Of a stretch of DNA of 64,000 nucleotides, positions 8,534 through 16,214 are shown in pieces. Source of the stretch: Ahniella sp. (GTDB lineage Bacteria > Pseudomonadota > Gammaproteobacteria > Xanthomonadales > Ahniellaceae). The stretch is taken from positions 124,001 to 188,000 of the forward strand of contig JADJRU010000051.1 of assembly GCA_016712105.1 (NCBI GenBank). The letters run 5' to 3'. Made by a program: the position numbers and the translations under genes. The notes under the pieces were generated by a model that saw only the letters and a program-made list of their open reading frames with translations, had not been told where the DNA came from and made no database searches. The first letter of the stretch is position 1. Every line of letters begins with the position of its first letter.

Positions 8534-10318
8534 ATGAGCAATCGCGTCCAGATCAAAGTCCCCGACCTCGGTGGCAGCAAGGATATCCCCGTCATCGAAC
8601 TGCTCGTGAAAGTGGGCGACACGGTGAAGAAGGATCAGGGCTTGTTCACGCTTGAATCCGACAAGGCGACCATGGAAGTCCCGGCGCCGATGGCGGGTCT
8701 GCTGATGGCCCTGAGTGCGAAACTCGGCGACAAGTTGTCGGAAGGGGATGTGGTCGGCGAAATCGAAATCGCCCAAGTCGCTGCTGTCCCTGTGCCAGCG
8801 GCCGTCGTTGCACCGGTTGCCGCGCCAAAGCCCGCGCCTGCCGCGGTTGCGCCCGTGCCTGCAGCCGCCGCGCCCGCAGCGGCTGCTTCGAGTGGTCGGC
8901 AAGCCGACCTGACCTGTCAGGTGCTGGTGATCGGAGCCGGACCAGGTGGTTATACCGCAGCATTCCGCGCTGCCAACCTCGAGCAGGACGTGGTGCTGAT
9001 CGAACGATACGAACAACTGGGTGGGGTCTGCCTCAATGTTGGCTGTATCCCTTCGAAGGCTCTGTTGCATGCCGCGAAGGTGATCGACGAGGCGAGCCAT
9101 GCCAGTGACTTCGGTGTCAGCTTCGGTGCGCCGACGATCGATCTCGAGAAACTGCGTGCCTACAAACAGAAAGTCGTCGGTAGTCTGAATACCGGGCTTG
9201 CCGGCATGAGCAAACAACGCAAGGTGCGGCGCGTGACGGGCCTGGCGAGTTTTGTTTCGCCGAACGAAGTCGAGGTGGTCACCGCCGAGGGCACCAAACT
9301 CGTGCGGTTCGAGAAAGCCATCATCGCGGTCGGATCACAGCCGGTGAAGTTGCCTGGCTTGCCGTGGGACGACCAGCGTCTGATGGACTCCACCGACGCG
9401 TTGATGCTGCAGGAGATTCCGAAGAAATTGCTGGTCGTCGGCGGGGGCATCATTGGCCTGGAAATGGCGTGTGTGTACCAGTCACTCGGCAGCGCCGTCA
9501 CGGTCGTCGAGTTGATGGACCAATTGATGCCGGGCACCGACCTCGATCTCGTCAAGCCACTTCAGGCACGAATCAGCAAACGATATGCCGGCATCCATCT
9601 GAAGACCAAGGTCAGCCGCATCGAGGCAACGCCAGAAGGTCTGCGCGCCACATTCGAAGGCGACAAGGCGCCGGAGCCACAGATCTATGATCGCGTGCTG
9701 GTATCGGTGGGGCGTTCGCCGAATGGCAAGAAGATCAAGGCCGAGGCAGCGGGTGTGGCGGTCAGCGACCGTGGGTTCATCCCGGTCGACCGACAGATGC
9801 GCACCAACGTCCCGCACATCTTCGCGATCGGCGACGTCGCGGGCGAACCGATGCTCGCGCACAAGGCCACACACGAAGCGCGTGTTGCGGCCGAAGTCGC
9901 CTCCGGTTTGCAGCGCGAGTTTGTGGCGCATGTCATTCCGAGTGTGGCGTACACAGATCCGGAAGTGGCCTGGGTAGGCCTGACCGAGACCGAAGCCAAA
10001 CAGAAGGGCATCACCTATGAGGTCGGCAAGTTCCCGTGGGCGGCCTCGGGTCGTGCCATCGGCATCGGCCGCACCGAAGGCTTCACGAAGATGCTCTACG
10101 ACCCAGCCACACATCGTGTGCTCGGCGTCGGCATCGTCGGTCCGCATGCGGGTGACCTCATCAGCGAAGCCGTTCTGGCCATCGAGATGCAAGTCGAAGT
10201 GGCCGACATCGCCCTCACCATTCATCCGCATCCAACCCTCGGCGAAACCATGGGTCTGACGGCGGAAGTCTGCGAAGGCACCGTCACCGACCTGTACCTG
10301 CCGAAGAAAAAACACTGA
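8534..10318 (+). CDS. lpdA: Dihydrolipoyl dehydrogenase (E3) with N-terminal lipoyl domain
   Basis: Flavoprotein that reoxidises dihydrolipoamide with NAD+. The first ~80 residues are a lipoyl domain (LESDKATMEVPAP) nearly identical to that of the preceding aceF, then an Ala/Pro linker, then a full E3 with the FAD site VIGAGPGGYTAA, the redox disulfide GGVCLNVGC (Cys near 165/170), a second nucleotide site VVGGGIIGLEMA and the C-terminal His-Glu pair in HPHPTLGE. The length of 594 residues reflects the added lipoyl arm; ordinary Lpd is about 470. The arrangement is known from Neisseria and many beta/gammaproteobacteria. It is co-transcribed with aceF. Confidence 0.95.
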   Translation: MSNRVQIKVPDLGGSKDIPVIELLVKVGDTVKKDQGLFTLESDKATMEVPAPMAGLLMALSAKLGDKLSEGDVVGEIEIAQVAAVPVPAAVVAPVAAPKPAPAAVAPVPAAAAPAAAASSGRQADLTCQVLVIGAGPGGYTAAFRAANLEQDVVLIERYEQLGGVCLNVGCIPSKALLHAAKVIDEASHASDFGVSFGAPTIDLEKLRAYKQKVVGSLNTGLAGMSKQRKVRRVTGLASFVSPNEVEVVTAEGTKLVRFEKAIIAVGSQPVKLPGLPWDDQRLMDSTDALMLQEIPKKLLVVGGGIIGLEMACVYQSLGSAVTVVELMDQLMPGTDLDLVKPLQARISKRYAGIHLKTKVSRIEATPEGLRATFEGDKAPEPQIYDRVLVSVGRSPNGKKIKAEAAGVAVSDRGFIPVDRQMRTNVPHIFAIGDVAGEPMLAHKATHEARVAAEVASGLQREFVAHVIPSVAYTDPEVAWVGLTETEAKQKGITYEVGKFPWAASGRAIGIGRTEGFTKMLYDPATHRVLGVGIVGPHAGDLISEAVLAIEMQVEVADIALTIHPHPTLGETMGLTAEVCEGTVTDLYLPKKKH

Positions 10319-10320
10319 CC

Positions 10321-10566
10321 GTGGGCTGGTGCTGAGCGAAGCTGCTTGCCTCAAGCTTTCTGTAGGCTGGCGCTGAGCGAAGCGAAGCCCAGCTGCTTGC
10401 CTCAAGTCTTGTGTAGGCTGGGCTGACGAAGGAAGCCCAGCTGCTTGCCTGAAGTTCCGGTGACCCGATTGAAGCCGGGCTCTCGAAACCGAACGAAGCG
10501 AATGCTGCTTGCGAGAAGACTTGAGGCAAGCAGGCTGGGCTTCCTTCGTCAGCCCAGCCTACGCCG
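10321..10566. repeat. Cluster of ~46-bp hairpin repeats (three direct, one inverted)
   Basis: Three direct copies (starting about 10321, 10363 and 10413) begin GTAGGCTGG.GCTGA.GAAG and end AAGCCCAGCTGCTTGCCT.A. A fourth, inverted, copy lies at about 10520-10566. The core GGCTGGGCTTCCTTCGTCAG with CCCAGCC is a perfect 9-bp stem. A further copy of the core is at 35041-35068. The elements fill most of the 342-bp gap between lpd and nnrS. Confidence 0.7.
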
Positions 10567-10590
10567 CCGGTTCATTGTCCTTGGCTCGGA

Positions 10591-10604
10591 CTGACCGGCA
10601 TCAA
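10591..10604 (+). promoter_or_regulatory. FNR/Dnr-like box upstream of nnrS
   Basis: CTGACCGGCATCAA deviates from TTGAT-N4-ATCAA in the left half-site only. Its centre (10597.5) lies 41.5 bp before a predicted start at about 10639, with GACAAT at 10627-10632 in the -10 position and the nnrS ATG at 10661. The spacing matches the hemN promoter, which makes a functional low-oxygen or NO-responsive site likely. Confidence 0.5.
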
Positions 10605-10660
10605 GGTGGCTTCAGGGGTTCAGCCGGACAATCCGGGCTGTCTCTTTTGATACCTCGATC

Positions 10661-11884
10661 ATGTCGACCCAATCCGACGTTTCACCAGGCTTGCAACCGG
10701 CATTACGATTGCTGGCCGCGGCACCGCACCGACTGATGTTCTTCATCGGCGCCTGCAATGTGCTCGCTGCGATGACGTGGTGGGCTTTCTGGCTTGCCGG
10801 TGTTTCGGTGGCGCCACTGGCCGTGCCTGGGCCGATGTTGCATGCGTGGTTGATGCAATACCTCGTCCTGCCGGCCTTCATGTTCGGATTCTTGCTGACG
10901 GTGTTTCCGCGTTGGCTCGGTTTGGGCGCCGCTCAAGGTTGGCACTATGTTCCCGTGGGATTGGGTCTGGTGTCGGCGCAGGCGCTGACGCTGGTGGCTG
11001 CATGGAGTGGTTCCGGGCTCGCCCTGTGGCTGGGCTGGATCAACACTTTGGCCGCGTGGCTCACCGGATTGGTGATTCTTGCGGGCTGGTTGTGGCGAGA
11101 TCGCGATGGGGATTGGCACGCGCGTTCGGCCTTGGCCGCGATGGGCTTTGGTTTGATCGGTGTGATTTTATTTGGACTCGGTCTGTACCGTCAGGACGCT
11201 GCCTGGTGGCGGATGTCATCGGCTGTCGCGACGTTTGGATTGCTGGTGCCTGTTTACGTGACCGTGGCCCATCGCATGTTTCCGTTTTTTGCGGCCAACG
11301 TCGTGGCGGGGTACCGCCCCTGGAAACCGCGCTTCCTGTTGCCGATCATGTGGCTGGGTTCACTCGGTCATCTGGTTCTGGATGTCTCCGGTCATGCAGC
11401 GTGGCGCGCCGCGCCCGACCTGTTCCTCGCAGGCATGGGATTCGTGATGTTGTGGCGCTGGTGGCCGCGTAACGAAGCACCACCCCTGTTGCGGGTGTTG
11501 TTCATCGGATTCGGTTGGTGGCCTGTGGCCATGTCGTTGTTTGCCACCGATGCGCTCCTGCAAGCCGCAGGTTCGGGCATTTCATTGGGGCGCGCACCCT
11601 TGCACGCCCTTGCGATCGGGTTCTTCGGTAGTTTGTTGGTGGCCATGGTCACGCGTGTCACCGCAGGTCATTCCGGTCGGCCCTTGTTGCTGGGGCCAAC
11701 CGCCGCGTTTGCGTTCGCCGGTATGCATGCGCTGGCCCTGCTGCGGATGGCCGCCGATTTTGTGCCGAACCCGCTGCCACTGTGGGTGGCCAGTGCGTTT
11801 GGCTGGTTGGTGTTGTTCCTGCCTTGGGTACTGCGGTCGTGTTTTGTGTACTTGAGCCCGCGTGTCGATGGGCGCGCTGGCTGA
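10661..11884 (+). CDS. nnrS: NnrS family membrane protein
   Basis: Polytopic inner-membrane haem protein of the NnrS family (407 residues, about 12 hydrophobic segments). Family members are associated with nitric oxide stress tolerance and denitrification gene clusters. The N-terminal region matches the family pattern: a first TM, an HAW-type His near GPMLHAWLMQY, then GFLLTVFPRWLG. Further conserved-looking segments are VAHRMFPFF, LHALAIGFFGSLLVAMVTRV and a terminal TM block. It heads the plus-strand group with ubiD four bases downstream and is preceded by an FNR-like box. The presence of NnrS suggests the cell meets NO, although no NO or nitrite reductase is in the window. Confidence 0.88.
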   Translation: MSTQSDVSPGLQPALRLLAAAPHRLMFFIGACNVLAAMTWWAFWLAGVSVAPLAVPGPMLHAWLMQYLVLPAFMFGFLLTVFPRWLGLGAAQGWHYVPVGLGLVSAQALTLVAAWSGSGLALWLGWINTLAAWLTGLVILAGWLWRDRDGDWHARSALAAMGFGLIGVILFGLGLYRQDAAWWRMSSAVATFGLLVPVYVTVAHRMFPFFAANVVAGYRPWKPRFLLPIMWLGSLGHLVLDVSGHAAWRAAPDLFLAGMGFVMLWRWWPRNEAPPLLRVLFIGFGWWPVAMSLFATDALLQAAGSGISLGRAPLHALAIGFFGSLLVAMVTRVTAGHSGRPLLLGPTAAFAFAGMHALALLRMAADFVPNPLPLWVASAFGWLVLFLPWVLRSCFVYLSPRVDGRAG

Positions 11885-11887
11885 GCC

Positions 11888-13363
11888 ATGCGCGATCTAA
11901 GACAGTTTCTCGACTTGCTGCGGGGACGCAGGGAACTCGTTGATGTCCATGCTCCGGTTGATCCGGCGCTCGAATCAACGTCCTTGTGCCAGCATGTCCT
12001 GGATAAGGATGGCCCGGCACTGCTGATGCATCGTGTTCGTGGTTCAGAGTTGCCGATGCTTGGTAATTTGTTCGGGTCGCGTCGACGCATCGAGTTGGTC
12101 CTCAGCGGTCGCCCCCTGGTGTCCTTGCGTGAGCTTGGCGCCCTGTTGGCATCCCTGAAGGAGCCTCGATGGCCCGGCTCGTTGCGACAAGCGTTGCAGC
12201 ACTGGCCTGAGCTGGCGCAACTGGCACATGTTGCGCCCAAGCCGGTGCAAGATGCCGCATTTAATGAATGCGTCGTTGAGCGCGAGCACATTGATCTCGG
12301 TGAATTGCCAATCCAGAAATGTTGGCCAGATGATGCCGGAAAGCTAATCACATTCGGCCTGGTCATCACGCGCGGGCCCGACCAAGCGCGACAGAACATT
12401 GCCATCTATCGCATGCAAGTACTCGGACCGAACAAGGTCATCATGCGCTGGCTCGCGCATCGAGGTGGGGCTCATGATTTTCGGGCATGGTGCCGGGCAT
12501 TTCCCGGGCAGAAGTTTCCGGTGCTGGTAGCCATCGGTGCCGATCCGGCGACTTTGCTGGCTGCCGTGGCACCGATTCCCGATCATATTTCCGAATTCGA
12601 ATTCGCGGGGCTGGTCCGCGGTGCACGCAGTCGCGTCTGGCACAGTGCCCGCACGGGACTGATGGCGCCGGCCGGCGCCGAGATCGTGCTCGAAGGGTTC
12701 ATCGATCCGGAGGAGACCGCTCTGGAGGGGCCCTTCGGCGATCACACCGGGCATTACAACGAAGCCGGGATGTTTCCGGTGCTCACGATCGAATGCCTCA
12801 GACGTCGCCGTGATGCCATCTACCACGGCAGTTATATGGGTCGGTCGCCCCGTGACGAACCATCGGTGCTGGCTTCCGCGCTCAACGAAGTCTTCGTGCC
12901 GATCCTGCAGAAGGTGTTTCCCGAGATCGTCGACTTCCACTTGCCGCCGGAAGCCTGTTCGTATCGACTTGCTGTGGTGTCCATCCGCAAACAATACGCC
13001 GGACACGCGCGGCGCATCATGATGGCGATCTGGTCCTACTTGCGGCAGTTCACGTATACGAAGATCGTGATTGTCGTGGACGAAGACATCGATGTCCGCC
13101 AATGGACAGAGGTCATCTGGGCCTGGAGCACCCGTGCCGACCCAGCACGCGACACGATGATCGTCGAACGATCGCCGGTGGATTATCTGGACTATTCAAG
13201 CCCGGAGCGTGGTCTCGGCGGCAAGATCGGTTTCGACGCAACGCGTAAGTGGGTTGGGGAGTGTTCGCGGCCGAGCAGCTTGCCGATCGTGCCCGATGCG
13301 GCGGTGACGCGCCGGATGCAGGCTTTGTGGGAGGAAATTCTGATGGGTCCTTCCAACAACTGA
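11888..13363 (+). CDS. ubiD: 4-hydroxy-3-polyprenylbenzoate decarboxylase (prenylated-FMN dependent)
   Basis: Decarboxylates the polyprenyl-hydroxybenzoate intermediate of ubiquinone synthesis using prenylated FMN supplied by UbiX. At 491 residues it is near E. coli size and aligns throughout: LRDFL-like N-terminus, CWPDDA, ITFGLVITRGP, RQNIAIYRMQ, MRWLAHRGGA, GADPAT, EIVLEGFIDPEE, GPFGDHTGHYNE, PPEACSYRLAVVSI and DPARDTMIVE near the C-terminus. It starts 3 bases after the nnrS stop, so the two are translationally linked. Its place beside ubiU and ubiV argues for a low-oxygen ubiquinone module; whether a second ubiD exists elsewhere cannot be seen. Confidence 0.94.
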   Translation: MRDLRQFLDLLRGRRELVDVHAPVDPALESTSLCQHVLDKDGPALLMHRVRGSELPMLGNLFGSRRRIELVLSGRPLVSLRELGALLASLKEPRWPGSLRQALQHWPELAQLAHVAPKPVQDAAFNECVVEREHIDLGELPIQKCWPDDAGKLITFGLVITRGPDQARQNIAIYRMQVLGPNKVIMRWLAHRGGAHDFRAWCRAFPGQKFPVLVAIGADPATLLAAVAPIPDHISEFEFAGLVRGARSRVWHSARTGLMAPAGAEIVLEGFIDPEETALEGPFGDHTGHYNEAGMFPVLTIECLRRRRDAIYHGSYMGRSPRDEPSVLASALNEVFVPILQKVFPEIVDFHLPPEACSYRLAVVSIRKQYAGHARRIMMAIWSYLRQFTYTKIVIVVDEDIDVRQWTEVIWAWSTRADPARDTMIVERSPVDYLDYSSPERGLGGKIGFDATRKWVGECSRPSSLPIVPDAAVTRRMQALWEEILMGPSNN

Positions 13364-13373
13364 CGTGGATCAA
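13360..13373 (+). promoter_or_regulatory. Weak FNR-like box upstream of ubiU
   Basis: CTGACGTGGATCAA has a perfect right half-site and a left half with two deviations; it overlaps the ubiD stop. Its centre is 62 bp before the ubiU ATG, comparable with 64 bp for hemN and nnrS. No convincing -10 was seen, so this is the weakest of the four boxes. Confidence 0.35.
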
Positions 13374-13428
13374 GGCGGAGCCATCCCGTGGCGCCGAACA
13401 TGTTGGTCATCGCCGATCTGGAGTACCC

Positions 13429-14427
13429 ATGGAACTGGTGGCACCAGCCGGCAACTTGCCGGCCCTCGATGCGGCACTCGAAGCGGGTGCTGACAGCATC
13501 TATGTCGGATTCCGCGACCAAACAAATGCACGCGCATTCCCGGGATTAAATTTCAGCGATGCCGAGTTGATCGAAGGCATCCGCCGCGCGCACAAACGTG
13601 GCCGTCGCGTGCTTATTGCGCTGAATACTTATGCCGAGAGCGCGCGGTTCGCGGACTGGTGCAAGGCCGTGGATCGTGCGGCTGACGCGGGTGCGGATGC
13701 GTTGATCCTCGCCGACATGGGCGTGCTGGACTACGCATGCCGGAATCATCCGAATTTGCCGCGACATCTTTCGGTGCAAGGATCGGCAACCACGGCGGGT
13801 GCACTCAAATACATGCACGAACGTTTCGGTATCAGCCGCGCGGTGTTGCCGCGTGTGCTGTCCATCCAGCAAGTCGAGCAAGTTTGCGCAACGTCACAGG
13901 TTCCCTTGGAGACGTTCGCTTTCGGCAGCCTGTGTATCATGGTCGAGGGGCGCTGCCAGTTGTCGAGTTTCGTCACTGGCGCTTCGCCGAATCGCCATGG
14001 CGTGTGTTCGCCGGCGAAGTTCGTGCGCTGGGAAGAGCTGCCGGACGGTGGTCGGTCGGTGCGGCTCAACGGTGTGTTGATCGATCGCTTCGAAGCGAAC
14101 GAGCCGGCGGCTTATCCGACCGTCTGCAAAGGGCGATTCCGGGTTGGTGAGGAAGTGTTTCATGCGCTCGAAGAGCCAACCAGCTTGAATACCCTGGAAC
14201 TGTTGCCGCGATTGCAGTCAGCCGGGGTGGCGGCACTCAAGATCGAAGGCCGGCAGCGCGGCGCGGCGTATATGGGTGCCGTAGTGCGCACTTGGCGCAG
14301 TGCAATCGATCGATTGCGGACGGACCCCGAACACTGGGCGGTGCAAGCTTCCTGGCAGACCGAACTTGCACGTCACGCCGAAGGGCATCAAACCACATTG
14401 GGTCCGTACCACCGGTCCTGGCATTGA
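13429..14427 (+). CDS. ubiU: O2-independent ubiquinone hydroxylation protein UbiU (U32 family, 4Fe-4S)
   Basis: With UbiV forms the complex that hydroxylates the ubiquinone ring without O2, using prephenate as the hydroxyl donor in E. coli. The annotated U32 peptidase fold is seen (MELVAPAGNLPALDAAL start, SLCIMVEGRC signature). The four cluster ligands of E. coli UbiU (C169, C176, C193, C232) are at C169, C176, C193 and C233 here. The product is 332 residues. I use the ATG at 13429 because it gives the invariant ELVAPAGN start; the open frame reaches back into ubiD. ubiV follows after 9 bases. Confidence 0.95.
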   Translation: MELVAPAGNLPALDAALEAGADSIYVGFRDQTNARAFPGLNFSDAELIEGIRRAHKRGRRVLIALNTYAESARFADWCKAVDRAADAGADALILADMGVLDYACRNHPNLPRHLSVQGSATTAGALKYMHERFGISRAVLPRVLSIQQVEQVCATSQVPLETFAFGSLCIMVEGRCQLSSFVTGASPNRHGVCSPAKFVRWEELPDGGRSVRLNGVLIDRFEANEPAAYPTVCKGRFRVGEEVFHALEEPTSLNTLELLPRLQSAGVAALKIEGRQRGAAYMGAVVRTWRSAIDRLRTDPEHWAVQASWQTELARHAEGHQTTLGPYHRSWH

Positions 14428-14436
14428 GGCGGCAAC

Positions 14437-15354
14437 ATGGATTCAATCAGCGCGACCCGGTATGCCGAATCGAACGTCCGACTGAGCCTCGGACCAATGC
14501 CCTATTTCTGGCCGCGCGCTCAGACCTTGGCGTTCTATGAAGCGGCTTGCGAATGGCCCGTGGAGGTCGTGTATCTGGGTGAGACGGTCTGCAGCAAGCG
14601 GCGTGAGCTGCGTTTGCGCGATTGGCTGTCACTGGCAATGCTGCTTCAGTCGGTTGGCAAGGAAGTGGTGTTGTCGTCCTTGACGCTGATCGAAGCGGAG
14701 TCTGAAAGTGGCGCCCTGAAACGTTTGATTTCTGCGGCGCCAGGATTGGTGGAAGCGAATGATCTGACGGCCGTCTCGCTGTGTCGTCAGACGGGCAAAA
14801 ACTTCGTGGGGGGGCCAGGCCTGAACGTCTACAACGCAGAGACGATGGCCTTGCTGGTTGCGGATGGGATGGTGCGATGGGTGCCCGGCGTAGAGCAGGG
14901 TCATGTTCAATTGACGCACCTGCTGGCGACAGCGGATCAGTCCGGAATAGTGCTGCCCGAGTTGGAGATGCCGGTGTGGGGCCGCCCCGGACTGGCCTGG
15001 TCGGCACGGTGCTTCACCGCACGGGCGCTTGATCTCGCAAAAGACGATTGCGGATTCCGGTGTATTGAGTTTCCCGATGGATTACCGCTGCAAACGCGCG
15101 AAGGTGAGCCGCTGCTTCGACTCAATGGTGTGCAAGTTCTGGGCGAAACGACCGTGGATCTGGGGCCTGAATTGCCGGAGTTGCGCGAACTGGGTGTTCG
15201 CATCGCGCGGATCACGCCGCAAGCGCACAACATGCACGAAGTGCTGACGCGATTTGCCAAGGTCTGGCGGGACGGGCTGGCGACTCCCCGGGTTGGGGCA
15301 GAAAACGGCTACTGGCGGGAGGGTCCAGGGAACGTCCAACTGCCATCCCGGTAG
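14437..15354 (+). CDS. ubiV: O2-independent ubiquinone hydroxylation protein UbiV (U32 family, 4Fe-4S)
   Basis: Partner of UbiU in anaerobic ring hydroxylation. The four Cys ligands match the E. coli UbiV pattern (39, 180, 193, 197): here C52, C192, C205 and C209, with the same 13- and 4-residue spacing. LSLGPMPYFWPR near the start and GETVCSKRRELRL around C52 are family hallmarks. The length is 305 residues. Its 3' end overlaps the convergent ubiT by 46 bp, which is an unusual tail-to-tail overlap between genes of one pathway. Confidence 0.95.
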   Translation: MDSISATRYAESNVRLSLGPMPYFWPRAQTLAFYEAACEWPVEVVYLGETVCSKRRELRLRDWLSLAMLLQSVGKEVVLSSLTLIEAESESGALKRLISAAPGLVEANDLTAVSLCRQTGKNFVGGPGLNVYNAETMALLVADGMVRWVPGVEQGHVQLTHLLATADQSGIVLPELEMPVWGRPGLAWSARCFTARALDLAKDDCGFRCIEFPDGLPLQTREGEPLLRLNGVQVLGETTVDLGPELPELRELGVRIARITPQAHNMHEVLTRFAKVWRDGLATPRVGAENGYWREGPGNVQLPSR

Positions 15355-15854
15355 TGCAGCGTGCGAACACGTGCAGTCCAATCGGCGACACGATGTAACG
15401 GAATCCGGAGTGCCAGCGGTACTGCCTGCCAGTCGATCCGGTCGAGGACATTGCGGGTATGCAGTCCAAGTTCGGTGTCGCCCGTCAGCATCAGCCGGCG
15501 CTGAAAGAACAGCGTGTCGGCGTCTTCGCGGCGACTCGCCAATTGCAGCAGGTCGGTCAAGGTGCCGCGTACGGTGGCCTCGGCGGGGTCGGAAACCACT
15601 CGAGGTTGGCCGTCGCGCAGTCCGAATCTCGGGGACAGGCCAAGGTCGGTGACTTCGATGCCAATCGTGCGGCCTTCCAGAAAAGCCAGATCGCCGGACG
15701 CCAAGGCGCGCGACACCAGCCATTCCAGTCCTGCTTGTACGCGTCCGGCCGGTCGAGGCAAACGGCTCATCCACGGCGCCCAGATCGATGGCGGTGGAAG
15801 CCGTGCAGCGATTCGAAGCAACAAGGGTTCGGTGTCCATGATGGGTATCTTCAT
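15309..15854 (-). CDS. ubiT: Ubiquinone biosynthesis accessory factor UbiT (SCP2 lipid-binding domain)
   Basis: SCP2-domain protein needed for O2-independent ubiquinone synthesis, thought to bind the hydrophobic intermediates. The diagnostic block DADTLFFQRRLMLTGDTELG, followed by LHTRNVLDRIDW, matches UbiT of E. coli, and LASGDLAFLEGRTIGIEV matches the start of its SCP2 fold. From the ATG at 15854 it has 181 residues (E. coli 174). The same frame stays open upstream into the chorismate mutase gene, giving an apparent 301-residue fusion, but codon use and an ATGA junction at 15851-15854 suggest two separate genes. It belongs to the minus-strand group led by the DUF2249 gene. Confidence 0.92.
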   Translation of the reverse strand: MKIPIMDTEPLLLRIAARLPPPSIWAPWMSRLPRPAGRVQAGLEWLVSRALASGDLAFLEGRTIGIEVTDLGLSPRFGLRDGQPRVVSDPAEATVRGTLTDLLQLASRREDADTLFFQRRLMLTGDTELGLHTRNVLDRIDWQAVPLALRIPLHRVADWTARVRTLHYRDGSWTFPGPSRQ

Positions 15855-16214
15855 TGCAAGCGGCTGCGGTTCGCCTTGATACGGATCAGATCGGGGTGAC
15901 GCGCCATCATCTCGGTGCGTCGCCAAACCCTGCTGCCGGCAAGCATCAGTGATCAGGAGCGTCACCAAGGCCTCTGCGGAATCGATCGGCAAACCGAGGT
16001 CGGTGGCGACAATCCGTGCATGTTCATGGACTTGTGTTTCCCGAACCGGGTCGCGGGTGCCCGGCGGTTTCGCAGATGCGGCCAATCCGACAGCCATTCG
16101 CCGTGCTGCCGCCAGTGCGAGGATCGCAGCATCGATCCGATCGATCAGCGTACGCGCCAAGGTTAACGGCAGGCGCCGAAGCAATTCAGGATCGGGCGGT
16201 TTGCTGTGACTCAT
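15851..16214 (-). CDS. AroQ-type chorismate mutase (probable frameshift near its 3' end)
   Basis: Chorismate mutase domain (chorismate to prephenate). Against E. coli AroQ the active-site set maps cleanly: R21 (R11), R38 (R28), K49 (K39), D55 (D48), R58 (R51) and Q95 (Q88), with A91 in place of S84. As read, the frame runs on into ubiT. If one G of the GGG run (plus-strand CCC 15928-15930) is removed, the gene ends with a well-biased tail MMARHPDLIRIKANRSRLQ and a TGA overlapping the ubiT ATG. That gives about 120 residues, normal for a monofunctional AroQ. It starts with an ATGA overlap on the membrane protein gene. Prephenate supply for UbiUV is an attractive role but is inferred. Confidence 0.82.

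Noticed and set aside
10648..10663. TTGATACCTCGATCA as FNR box at the nnrS start
   Set aside because: Half-sites are separated by two bases too many and overlap the start codon.
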